Of a DNA stretch of 64,000 nt, positions 25,369 to 32,734 are shown one piece after another. Position numbers and translations under genes: made by a program. Each line of letters opens with the position of its first letter. The stretch's first letter is position 1. The DNA comes from Halococcus thailandensis JCM 13552 (GTDB taxonomy: Archaea; Halobacteriota; Halobacteria; Halobacteriales; Halococcaceae): the NCBI RefSeq assembly GCF_000336715.1, contig NZ_AOMF01000155.1, forward strand, positions 71,269 to 135,268, in the 5' to 3' direction. A model generated the notes under the pieces. It ran no database searches and was not told the origin of the DNA. It saw only the letters and a list, made by a program, of their open reading frames with translations.

Positions 25369-25662
25369 TCAGTCTTCGGTCCAGTAGTACAGTTCTTCTT
25401 TCGCTGCGTCACACGAGGGACAGCTGTCGGGGATGCCGCCCTTGAGATCGCCCATCTCGCCGCACTCGCCACAACGCCACATCAGTTCGGCCTCGCCGAG
25501 CGCGTGGCCCGCCCGCTCGTGTTCGACAGAGAGCGATTCGACGCCCTCGCGGGTCGTGACGAAGAAGCCGTCCGTGTCGAATCCACGAACGGTCCCGATC
25601 TCCGTGCCCTCTTCGGTGTAGACGGTCGTCCCGACCCCAACTGTTGGACGCTTCTGACTCAT
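25369..25662 (-). CDS. Zinc-ribbon / rubredoxin-like small protein
   Basis: A 97-residue protein. Residues 1-55 form a small beta domain (GVGTTVYTEEGTEIGTVRGFDTDGFFVTT resembles a PRC-barrel-like strand set). A C-terminal ribbon with two CxxC pairs follows, WRCGECGEMG and SCPSCD, as in rubrerythrin-type metal sites. I recall a haloarchaeal DUF (DUF7130) with this architecture; no function is known. The gene is immediately followed by panE, with its stop next to the panE GTG start. Confidence 0.75.
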   Translation of the reverse strand: MSQKRPTVGVGTTVYTEEGTEIGTVRGFDTDGFFVTTREGVESLSVEHERAGHALGEAELMWRCGECGEMGDLKGGIPDSCPSCDAAKEELYYWTED

Positions 25663-25734
25663 GGCGGTCGTTCGTCGTCGATCGACATAAATTCTACCGG
25701 CCGATTCACCCGCCCGATCGATTATTCGGAGCGC

Positions 25735-25920
25735 TCACCCCCCGAACAGCTCCACGAGCGCGGCCGCCTGCTCGTCGCTCGGCTCCTGATTACCCTCCTC
25801 CCACGCTCTGATCGCGGTCGCCGTCGTATCGAGGTGGCTCGCCAGCTCCGTCGGATTGAGGCCACGTGCCTGCCGACGGGAACGCAGCTCCGCGCCGAGC
25901 GGCGGGTTATGCGTCGTCAT
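25735..25920 (-). CDS. Minimal XRE-type HTH protein
   Basis: The 61-residue protein is little more than one Cro/C1-type helix-turn-helix: LRSRRQARGLNPTELASHLDTTATAIRAWEEGNQEPSDEQAAALVELF. It should bind DNA as a dimer or assist a partner. Its start lies inside the end of the GAF-domain gene (14-bp overlap), which makes a two-gene unit with a sensor-like protein plausible. Confidence 0.75.
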   Translation of the reverse strand: MTTHNPPLGAELRSRRQARGLNPTELASHLDTTATAIRAWEEGNQEPSDEQAAALVELFGG

Positions 25921-26365
25921 GATCGAGGAGTCGTCGCCCGACGGCCATCAACTGCTCGCGTTCGTCGGGCCGGAACTCGTACCGTTCGGGCTTGGCGACC
26001 CCGATCGTCCCCTCGACCCTGTCGTCGGCCCCGAAGATCGGCGCGGCCAGCGACCCCTCCATCCCGGTCGCCCGCGCGCCCTCCTCGGCGACGCCCGAGT
26101 CGTCGGTCTGGAGGTTGCAGACGTCGACCGGTTCGGCGCGTTCGGCGGCCAATCCGGCCATCCCCTTGCCGATCGGGATCCGTCCGATCCGCGAGCGCAC
26201 GGCTTCCGGAATGTCGACCGATGCGACGAGCGTCAGTTCGTCCCCGTCCCGCCGATGGAGCGTCCCCGACGTGCAGTCGAACGCCTCGATGATCTCTTGG
26301 AGAACCGCCGTCGTTCCCTCGTCCGGATCCGGTTCGATCGTCGAGGCTGTGTGTTCGTCGCTCAT
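25907..26365 (-). CDS. GAF-domain protein
   Basis: A 152-residue stand-alone GAF domain. The pattern fits the family: LQEIIEAFDCTSGTLHRRDGDELTLVAS, then IPIGKGMAGLAAERAEPVDVCNL, then EGSLAAPIFGADDRVEGTIGVAKPE. The fold senses small ligands, redox state or serves as methionine-sulfoxide reductase in the fRMsr subgroup. The Cys residues visible (C30, C85 region) do not form the clear fRMsr Cys triad, so sensing is more likely. It overlaps the small HTH gene downstream by 14 bp, suggesting a joint regulatory role. Confidence 0.78.
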   Translation of the reverse strand: MSDEHTASTIEPDPDEGTTAVLQEIIEAFDCTSGTLHRRDGDELTLVASVDIPEAVRSRIGRIPIGKGMAGLAAERAEPVDVCNLQTDDSGVAEEGARATGMEGSLAAPIFGADDRVEGTIGVAKPERYEFRPDEREQLMAVGRRLLDHDDA

Positions 26366-26448
26366 CGTTCCGCCGTTCCTACCGCCGCCGGCCGGTTAAC
26401 GCTGCGGAACTCGCGACGTCCGTCCGCATACTCCTGGCACCACCGTTT

Positions 26449-29400
26449 TCACATGAAGTCCGCGATCCCGCTCTGCTTGTTTTTGTCGTTCTCGAACACG
26501 CTCTCCAGCGTGCGTTCGAGCACTTCGAGGCGCTGTTTCGTGTAGTCGCGAGTGCCGTACTCCTCGGCGACGCGGGTGGCGGTGCCGATGTACTTCTTCA
26601 CCGAGCCCTCGTGCACGGTCAGATTCACGTCGCCGCCGCACTCCCGACACTCGCCGGTGAGCGGCATCCGGCGATACTTGGTCCCGCAGTCGAGACAGCG
26701 TGTCTCCTGCCGGGAGAAGGCTCTGAGGTTGCCGATGAGATCGGGCAGGAAGTGATATTCGATGATGCGCTCGGCGACGTCGGTCTCGTCGACCGCGCGG
26801 AGCTTCCGGGCGAGTTCGAGCTGGGCGTCCATCTTCTCGGTCATCGAGCCCAGGGTCTTGTACGCCGACAGCGATGGCCCGAGCGCGAGGTTCGAGGTGT
26901 CGTGCGTGTGTCGAAAGCCCGAATACTCGCCCTCGGTGCCGACGCTCTCCTCGGCGATCTCGATGTCGACGCTTCCCGGCTCTGCCATCTCCAGAGTTGC
27001 CTCGTAGAACTCCTTCGGGTAGGACTCGACGACGTCCATGTTGTGGGCCTCGTCGTCGATCTCGGCCGGGTCGATCCGTGAGGACATCACCAGTGGCGCG
27101 TCCATCCGTCCGCCGCGCTTGTCGGGCAGATAGGCCTTCGAGAAGTTGAGCAACCCGTCCAGCAGAAGCATCACACAGTCTTCGTCCCCATCGCACTGGC
27201 CGACGAAGAGATCGTTCGCGACCAGCCTGTTCGTCTCCGCGACGGTGAGCGAGTAGACGTGGTCGCCTGTCGATTCGACGATATCGACCTGGACCACCTC
27301 GTCGAGCCAGACGTCCGCGCTGCCGCCGTCGCCGAGCACCCGCTGTGTGCGGACGTCGACCGAATCGAGCACGGTAGCGAGCGTCCGCGATTTCCGGTCG
27401 AGATGGAACCCGATCTCCTCCGCGAACCGGACGACGTTTTCCGAGGTTATCTTACAGGTCCACGAGCGATACTCCGGCACTGGACCGTCGTGGAATTCGG
27501 CAACGGCACCCGTCGACGGAACGCGACGTTCCTCGTAGGTTTTGGCCGCGACTCCGAAGCGCTTCAGTGCGGCGACAAGGTCGCGCTTCAACTCGTCGCT
27601 GACGGTCGTCGCACGGATCTCGATGCGGTCGCTCGATACGCTACCGTCGCCGCTGAAGTACGCTGCGAGAAACGCCTTGAGCTGTGGGATCGGTGCGTTC
27701 GTCATGCAGTCGGGGATCCGCTTCGTCTCCGCCCGCGTTCCAGCGGCGAAGACGTCCGCGAAAAGCGTGGCCACGAGTCGACTCGACGCCGTCACCTTCC
27801 ACTCGCTTTCCTCGTAGGCCTCCACTCCGAGCGCCTCCTCGAAAGCGTCGATGACGTCACGGCGTGCGGCGTCATCTGGCGTACAGATCGTCGTCTGATA
27901 GAATTCCCCCGCTTCTCGGCGTGTGAAACCCTCGGCTGCGTAGTAACCGAGCAGTGTCGCGAACCCTTCGTCGATTTCGAGCGTTCGTGCGACAGCGGTC
28001 TTGTCGCGTTTCACCGAGAGCGAGACGTCCGCCGGCAGGCGATCGAGCAACGCCGTATCGCCGATGAGTGTGACCAGGACGGATGCCGGAACACTGTCGC
28101 GGCTGATCCAGTTATAGACGGTCGAACCGCTGCAATCGAGCGCTTCCGCAACCGGTTTGACGTGCCCTTCCGCTTCGGTCGCGTCATCGAACAGGGACTT
28201 GAGGTCCTCGGAGCCGATACCTCGTATCACTAGTTCGTCGTTCGGCACCGCATCGGCATCGAGGAATGCGTCAAGCAGATCGATACTCGCTGCCTCGCCA
28301 TCGTAGTCGATCCGTTTCGGCGACGGAATCGAATCACCGGTTTCGAGCTCGTACGCTTCGATGTCCTCGATGCCACCGTCCCATCTCACCATCGAGTGAT
28401 CCGGCGTCACGGTCAGTTCGCGTCCGCTTCGCGTCTCGATCTCGATGAGGTGGTCGGGTGCAGTATGCTTCGAAACCGCTTCGATCGGCTTTCGCACCCG
28501 TTCCCCATTGTCGTCGATCGAGGGAACGCGAATCTCGCCGTCGAGTTCTTCGACGAGCGTGCCGAAATCGTCCTCACGGGGATCTTCGAGTGACTCCTCG
28601 ACTAACGACGAGATCCGTTCGTGTCGCCAGCTCCCCTCATCCTCGACCCAGAGCTTGGTCTCGGGATGGAAACAGTTCCGACGCTTCGATGCGTGGAAAT
28701 ACGGATGTGCGTAGCCGACGGCGGCGCTCGTGAACCCGATCACCCGACCGACGACCGCCGCCGAGGTGTGGGGAGCCATCCCGAAGACGAGTTCGCCGAC
28801 GAGGTCGTCCCGATCGTCGAGTTCGTAGAACGACTCCAGTCCGTAGTAGCTTTCGAGCAAGTCGTCGACGAAGTCGGCCGTTCTGAGCATGTGTTCGGCC
28901 GCGCCGTTCGAGAGCACGACGTCCTGGACCTTGAGCTCGACGAGCTGGTCGTCGTGGCGCAGCGGGTCGCCGTTCATGTCCTCGTGGTAGCCGAGCTCGC
29001 GGAACTGCTCGACCGAGACGTCGAGTTCCGCCGGTCGCACGCTCGTCACCGGGAGGTCGGTCATGTCGTACCTGACTGTGCCGTCCTTGAACGTCGAGAC
29101 GCCGTGTTTCGCCCGGAGAACGCCCTTCTCCATCGGTTCGGGGGTTTTCAGCTCCGAGGTCAGCCCCTTCACGCCTTTCATGATGTCGAAGGCGCTCTCG
29201 CGCTCGCCGACCGCGTCCAGCGCGTCCTGGTACTCCTCGCGGAGGTTCACCGCTTGCCATTCGGTCGGCCACGCCTCGCTGCCACAGCGAGGACACTCCA
29301 CCTGTCCGGACTCGTCGGGTTCGACCGCGATCTCGCAGTCGGGACACTCGTAGCGCGGCTCGGTCGGCGCGCCACAGTCCGGACAGCGCGTCTCGTAGCT

Positions 29401-31434
29401 CCGTTCGCCGCAGTCGACGCACTCCCGACGGCCGATCTCGACGGGGACGACGCCACGCTCGCCGCCCTCGTCGTGGACGTACTCGGTGGCCTTGCTCACG
29501 TCGCGCTGGTTGCCGCCGGCTTCACCGATCGGAAAGAGGGTGTGGACCGCCGGCGAGAGCTCGCGCGTCTCCGACTTCTCCGGTCTGCCCATCCGCCCGC
29601 CGATGCGCGTCGGCGCGCGCTCGCGAAGGGCGAAGGGCGCGACCTCACGAACTGCCTCCATCGCGTTCGGCCACTCGCGTGCCTCTTTCGAGAGCTCCCC
29701 TGCCGTACTGTCGAGCGACTCGTCGAACCCGAGCGAGCGAACGAACGGCATGGGATCGGGGATCCTGAGCGCGTCGCCGGCCTGCGAGTGGGGGATGAGG
29801 AGTGCTTCGAGTGCCTCGCGGACCGCAGGACGAGGTTCGAGCGCCAGTTTGTCGTCGACGAACTCGCCGGCCGCGACCGCCTCGCGGAGCGTCGTGAACG
29901 CGTCGACGGAGATGTCGTGCCAGCAGTAGGTGTAGTCGGGATGCAGCGGCGCGTCGTACTCGACGGCCCACTCGATGGCCTCTGCGGGCGTGGGATGTTC
30001 GAGATCGACGCGCGTCGAGTCGGCGAGCGCGCGCACGTCCGCAGCGGTGGCCTCGAACTCCTGGATCCACCAGTCGTCGGTGTAGGAGGCCGGTGCCAGG
30101 GGGTGGTTGTTCTCGACGAACTCACCGTAGTTGACGAGATACTCGCCGAGATCGAGGATCGCCTCGACCCCGTTACGGAGTTCGAGCGCCTCCGCCGGAT
30201 CGTCGATGCGCCGGACGTCACCGTTCGCCAGCCTGACCGTGGGCCCCTCGATCGAATCGACGGGAACGACCCCGGCGGCCTTCCCCGGTCGCTCGGTCTT
30301 GAGCTGCGTGCCGGTCGCGAGGAAGTCGTCGACGAGATGCATCGTCGCCGGATGGACGCCCGCAGTCGCGAACCCGTGGTTGCGCGCGCGACCGTAGCGC
30401 AGGCGAAATCCGCCGGCCTCGCTCGGATGGCCGAAGACCGGTCGGCCGGCGATGAGGTCCCGAAGGAACTTCTCGGAGGGGTCGGGCCGGAGTGGTCCCA
30501 CCGGTTCGTCGTCGGGTTCCTCGCTCGCTTCCTCGGTCGATTCGTCCGATGTGTCCTCGCCGTCCGGTTCGTCGTCGGCCTCCTCGTCGGCACCGTCGAT
30601 CGTGCCCGCGATCAGGTCGTCGAGCCACGGCCAGTCGACCTCGTCCAGTTCGCTGGTGTAGCGCTCGATCTTCGGTGCCTTCTGGGCGATCCCCTCGCCG
30701 AGCACGAGACACATCCCTCCTCTCGCGCTGTTCGTCCCCACCCGTTCGAGATCGCGAAAGCCAGAGACCTCCTCCTGACCGGTGGCCTCGCCGTCGAGCA
30801 TCACCGGCGAGTGTCGGGCGATGAACTTCGTCTCGGCGTCCTTCGGCGAATACTGGAGTCCGGTCTCCGAATCGTAGAGATCCACCTCTTCAGCGTAGCG
30901 CTCAACCTCCTCGTCGCGGGGCTGATAGCTACCGAGCCCGAGTAACGAGCGCGTGTAGTCAGCGACGAGCACCGAAAGGGCTTGGGCGGTGCCGCCGGCC
31001 GAGCGGATCGGTCCCGCATAGAAGACGCGGACGAACTGCGTCCCATCGGGGTTGTCCGCGAGCTCCACCCTGTCGATCCCCTCGATCGGTGCGGCGACGA
31101 CACCCTCGGTGAGCAGCGCGACCGCCGTCCGGACCGCGCCCTCGATCGTCCCGGCCTGTGTCTCGTAATCGCCGACGCGGCCCTCGGCGAAATCGGCGGC
31201 GAGTTCGAGGGCGGCCTCCTCGCGGCTCATCTCGCCCTCCAGCTCGCGCACGCGCTCGGCGACACCCTCGATCCCCAGGATGTTCTCCACGCGGTCGGCC
31301 ATGTCCTTGGCCACGGGGATCTCGATCTCGGGGGTCGGATCGCCACCCTTCCCGCGTGCTTCCTCGGCGATCGCGATGGCCTCGTCGAGCTGGCCCTCGA
31401 TCCCCTCGAAGTAGCGTTCGTCGTCCGCCCTCAT
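26449..31434 (-). CDS. polC: DNA polymerase D large subunit (DP2) precursor with intein
   Basis: The 1661-residue precursor of the catalytic subunit of the archaeal replicative polymerase PolD. Removal of the 493-residue intein (residues 921-1413) leaves an 1168-residue polymerase. The catalytic motif reads NCDGDEDCVMLLLDGLLNFS across the splice junction; its Asp residues are the active site of this two-barrel polymerase. Zinc-binding Cys clusters occur near 670-725 (CVDCG, CPDCG, CPDC, CPRCG) and near the C-terminus (CLDCGTKY, CRECGG). An acidic linker near 280-310 is haloarchaea-like. The small exonuclease subunit DP1 is not in this window. The start overlaps the PPC gene stop. Confidence 0.95.
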   Translation of the reverse strand: MRADDERYFEGIEGQLDEAIAIAEEARGKGGDPTPEIEIPVAKDMADRVENILGIEGVAERVRELEGEMSREEAALELAADFAEGRVGDYETQAGTIEGAVRTAVALLTEGVVAAPIEGIDRVELADNPDGTQFVRVFYAGPIRSAGGTAQALSVLVADYTRSLLGLGSYQPRDEEVERYAEEVDLYDSETGLQYSPKDAETKFIARHSPVMLDGEATGQEEVSGFRDLERVGTNSARGGMCLVLGEGIAQKAPKIERYTSELDEVDWPWLDDLIAGTIDGADEEADDEPDGEDTSDESTEEASEEPDDEPVGPLRPDPSEKFLRDLIAGRPVFGHPSEAGGFRLRYGRARNHGFATAGVHPATMHLVDDFLATGTQLKTERPGKAAGVVPVDSIEGPTVRLANGDVRRIDDPAEALELRNGVEAILDLGEYLVNYGEFVENNHPLAPASYTDDWWIQEFEATAADVRALADSTRVDLEHPTPAEAIEWAVEYDAPLHPDYTYCWHDISVDAFTTLREAVAAGEFVDDKLALEPRPAVREALEALLIPHSQAGDALRIPDPMPFVRSLGFDESLDSTAGELSKEAREWPNAMEAVREVAPFALRERAPTRIGGRMGRPEKSETRELSPAVHTLFPIGEAGGNQRDVSKATEYVHDEGGERGVVPVEIGRRECVDCGERSYETRCPDCGAPTEPRYECPDCEIAVEPDESGQVECPRCGSEAWPTEWQAVNLREEYQDALDAVGERESAFDIMKGVKGLTSELKTPEPMEKGVLRAKHGVSTFKDGTVRYDMTDLPVTSVRPAELDVSVEQFRELGYHEDMNGDPLRHDDQLVELKVQDVVLSNGAAEHMLRTADFVDDLLESYYGLESFYELDDRDDLVGELVFGMAPHTSAAVVGRVIGFTSAAVGYAHPYFHASKRRNCFHPETKLWVEDEGSWRHERISSLVEESLEDPREDDFGTLVEELDGEIRVPSIDDNGERVRKPIEAVSKHTAPDHLIEIETRSGRELTVTPDHSMVRWDGGIEDIEAYELETGDSIPSPKRIDYDGEAASIDLLDAFLDADAVPNDELVIRGIGSEDLKSLFDDATEAEGHVKPVAEALDCSGSTVYNWISRDSVPASVLVTLIGDTALLDRLPADVSLSVKRDKTAVARTLEIDEGFATLLGYYAAEGFTRREAGEFYQTTICTPDDAARRDVIDAFEEALGVEAYEESEWKVTASSRLVATLFADVFAAGTRAETKRIPDCMTNAPIPQLKAFLAAYFSGDGSVSSDRIEIRATTVSDELKRDLVAALKRFGVAAKTYEERRVPSTGAVAEFHDGPVPEYRSWTCKITSENVVRFAEEIGFHLDRKSRTLATVLDSVDVRTQRVLGDGGSADVWLDEVVQVDIVESTGDHVYSLTVAETNRLVANDLFVGQCDGDEDCVMLLLDGLLNFSKAYLPDKRGGRMDAPLVMSSRIDPAEIDDEAHNMDVVESYPKEFYEATLEMAEPGSVDIEIAEESVGTEGEYSGFRHTHDTSNLALGPSLSAYKTLGSMTEKMDAQLELARKLRAVDETDVAERIIEYHFLPDLIGNLRAFSRQETRCLDCGTKYRRMPLTGECRECGGDVNLTVHEGSVKKYIGTATRVAEEYGTRDYTKQRLEVLERTLESVFENDKNKQSGIADFM
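27196..28674 (-). mobile_element. Intein with LAGLIDADG homing endonuclease in PolD DP2
   Basis: An in-frame protein-splicing element of 493 residues. It starts with Cys 1 (CFHPETKLWV, block A) and has block B TVTPDHSMVRW near residue 88. Dodecapeptide endonuclease motifs LLGYYAAEGF (241-250) and LKAFLAAYFSGDGS (332-345) follow. Blocks F/G are DHVYSLTVAETNRLVANDLFVGQ, followed by Cys +1. The C-terminal residue is Gln 493 instead of Asn, preceded by Gly instead of His, as described for the Pyrococcus PolII intein at the same site. A predicted HTH (HVKPVAEALDCSGSTVYNWI) lies near 171-190. Splicing restores the AKRRN-CDGDED active site. Confidence 0.92.
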
Positions 31435-31856
31435 CAGAGCGGCCAGAGATCGAGATCGGTCGTCTCGTCGTGCTCGCGTTCGAGGTGGGCGTCGAACTCC
31501 CGGAGGTAGACCTCGCCGGCGAACACCGTGCCCGAATCCAGATGGCCCGCCACGGTCGAACCGTCCGCGCGCGAGCAGACCGCGTGAGTGTGGGCGAACC
31601 GCTCGCCGTCGAGCCAGGAGACGTTACCGACGCAGGCGGCGACTTCGAGCGGTTCGTCGAATGCCACCGAATCGTACTCCTGCCGACTCTGATCGTAGAA
31701 GAACAGTTCGACGTCCTGCACCGCGCCGAGCGCGACGAAAAAACCGGCATCGACGCCCGCGTCGGTCGCGAGCGCTTCGATCTCCGCACGCCAGTCCGCG
31801 CCGTGGTCCAGCCCGGCGACGAACTCGCGTCCCCCATCGAGTTCCCGGTAATCCAT
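31434..31856 (-). CDS. PPC/DUF296-domain protein
   Basis: A 140-residue single-domain protein of the plant-and-prokaryote-conserved family. It opens MDYRELDGGREFVAGLDHGADWRAEIEALA; the core VFFVALGAVQDVELFFYD-like strand and the HTHAVCSRADGSTVAGHL segment contain the two conserved His that bind metal in archaeal members. The eukaryotic relatives are DNA-binding AT-hook proteins, but the prokaryotic function is unknown. The stop overlaps the PolD start (base 31434), so it shares a transcript with polC. Two alternative Met codons (31862, 31883) lie upstream; the family consensus favours 31856. Confidence 0.82.
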   Translation of the reverse strand: MDYRELDGGREFVAGLDHGADWRAEIEALATDAGVDAGFFVALGAVQDVELFFYDQSRQEYDSVAFDEPLEVAACVGNVSWLDGERFAHTHAVCSRADGSTVAGHLDSGTVFAGEVYLREFDAHLEREHDETTDLDLWPL

Positions 31857-31955
31857 ATCCATCCACTCGCGCGGCGGCGGCAAAAACCTTCAGTTCGTCA
31901 CAGCACGAACGGGACTGCTTCATCGTTGCGTCGCCGGCCCGACGAACTGGACATT

Positions 31956-32177
31956 TCAATCGTCGTGGTCCGTCCCGACCCCGTTCAGTTCGGGATCGAA
32001 CAGGTCCTCGATCCGGCAATCGAAATGGGCGGCCAGTTTGAACGCCAGCTCGATCGAGGGGTCGTAGCGCTCACGCTCGACCGCGTTGATCGTCTGGCGA
32101 GTGACGTCGACGGCCGCCGCGAGGTCGGCCTGGCTCATGTCCGCCCTGTTTCGATGCCGTCGAACCGTGTTTTTCAT
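31956..32177 (-). CDS. XRE-family transcriptional regulator (short)
   Basis: A 73-residue protein with one HTH: MKNTVRRHRNRADMSQADLAAAVDVTRQTINAVERERYDPSIELAFKLAAHF, then CRIEDLF. This is the YozG-like type that is commonly encoded beside a DUF2178 membrane protein. The ATG at 32177 overlaps the stop of the upstream membrane-protein gene by four bases (ATGA). It is the obvious candidate to bind the GTAAAGC palindromes ahead of the operon and to autoregulate it. Confidence 0.85.
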   Translation of the reverse strand: MKNTVRRHRNRADMSQADLAAAVDVTRQTINAVERERYDPSIELAFKLAAHFDCRIEDLFDPELNGVGTDHDD

Positions 32178-32590
32178 CTGCGATACCGGAGCCACGTGAC
32201 GACAACTCCAAACGTCGCGAACAGCGCGACGTAGCCGTACAGCGCACCCCACACCACTGTCGGCACGGTGTAGATATCGGTCCACGTGAGAATTCTGGCA
32301 GCGGATGCGCCGACGACAAATATCGGTGCGGACAGGGCCAGTGTCGTTGTCGCTGCGCGCTGTTCGAGTGCCTTATCACGCTCATCGAACAGCGTGAGCG
32401 ATGTACCGCGCCAGACGGCGAGAAACCCGATGGCCCCGATCCAGTACACTGCTTCGCCGATGAATGGATATCCGAGCGATCTGAGCGCGAGACCGATGGC
32501 GACACCGCCGAAAACGAAACCCCACATCACGCGGCGGTAACGGCGTCGCTTCGTGAAGCGCCTCCGTCCGGTTGTTTCGGTTTGTGTCAT
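32174..32590 (-). CDS. DUF2178-like membrane protein
   Basis: A 138-residue membrane protein. A basic N-terminus (GRRRFTKRRRYRR) is followed by four hydrophobic segments at about 21-38, 45-60, 83-102 and 110-132. A charged loop carries SLTLFDERDKALEQRAATTTL, the DERD-x(n)-AA pattern seen in DUF2178 proteins. Such proteins are typically paired with a small XRE regulator, as here by ATGA overlap. The biological role is unknown. Confidence 0.75.
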   Translation of the reverse strand: MTQTETTGRRRFTKRRRYRRVMWGFVFGGVAIGLALRSLGYPFIGEAVYWIGAIGFLAVWRGTSLTLFDERDKALEQRAATTTLALSAPIFVVGASAARILTWTDIYTVPTVVWGALYGYVALFATFGVVVTWLRYRR

Positions 32591-32599
32591 GGTTCGTGT

Positions 32600-32648
32600 G
32601 TAAAGCGAACGTTCCGTAAAGCACGCTTTACAGTAAAGCGTATTTTAC
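32600..32648. promoter_or_regulatory. Triple GTAAAGC operator array
   Basis: Three GTAAAGC sites begin at 32600, 32616 and 32633, spaced 16 and 17 bp. The middle one is a perfect palindrome, GTAAAGCACGCTTTAC (32616-32631), and the third an imperfect one, GTAAAGCGTATTTTAC (32633-32648). They lie 10-58 bp upstream of the DUF2178-like gene, over its expected core promoter. A likely operator for the XRE protein encoded in that operon. Confidence 0.65.
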
Positions 32649-32734
32649 ACTCCACAATAAATCTGTCGCTGCTTGATCTCTGGCTCAGAACATCGATCGT
32701 ACTCGAAAACCGGATGCAATGCACGTCGATTCGC

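Noticed and set aside
28621-30945. Open frame of 774 codons on the plus strand, opposite the PolD large subunit gene
   Set aside because: It is the antisense shadow of a well-supported gene. GC-rich haloarchaeal genes commonly leave long open frames on the other strand. Its protein is Arg-, Val- and Glu-rich with no recognisable domain.
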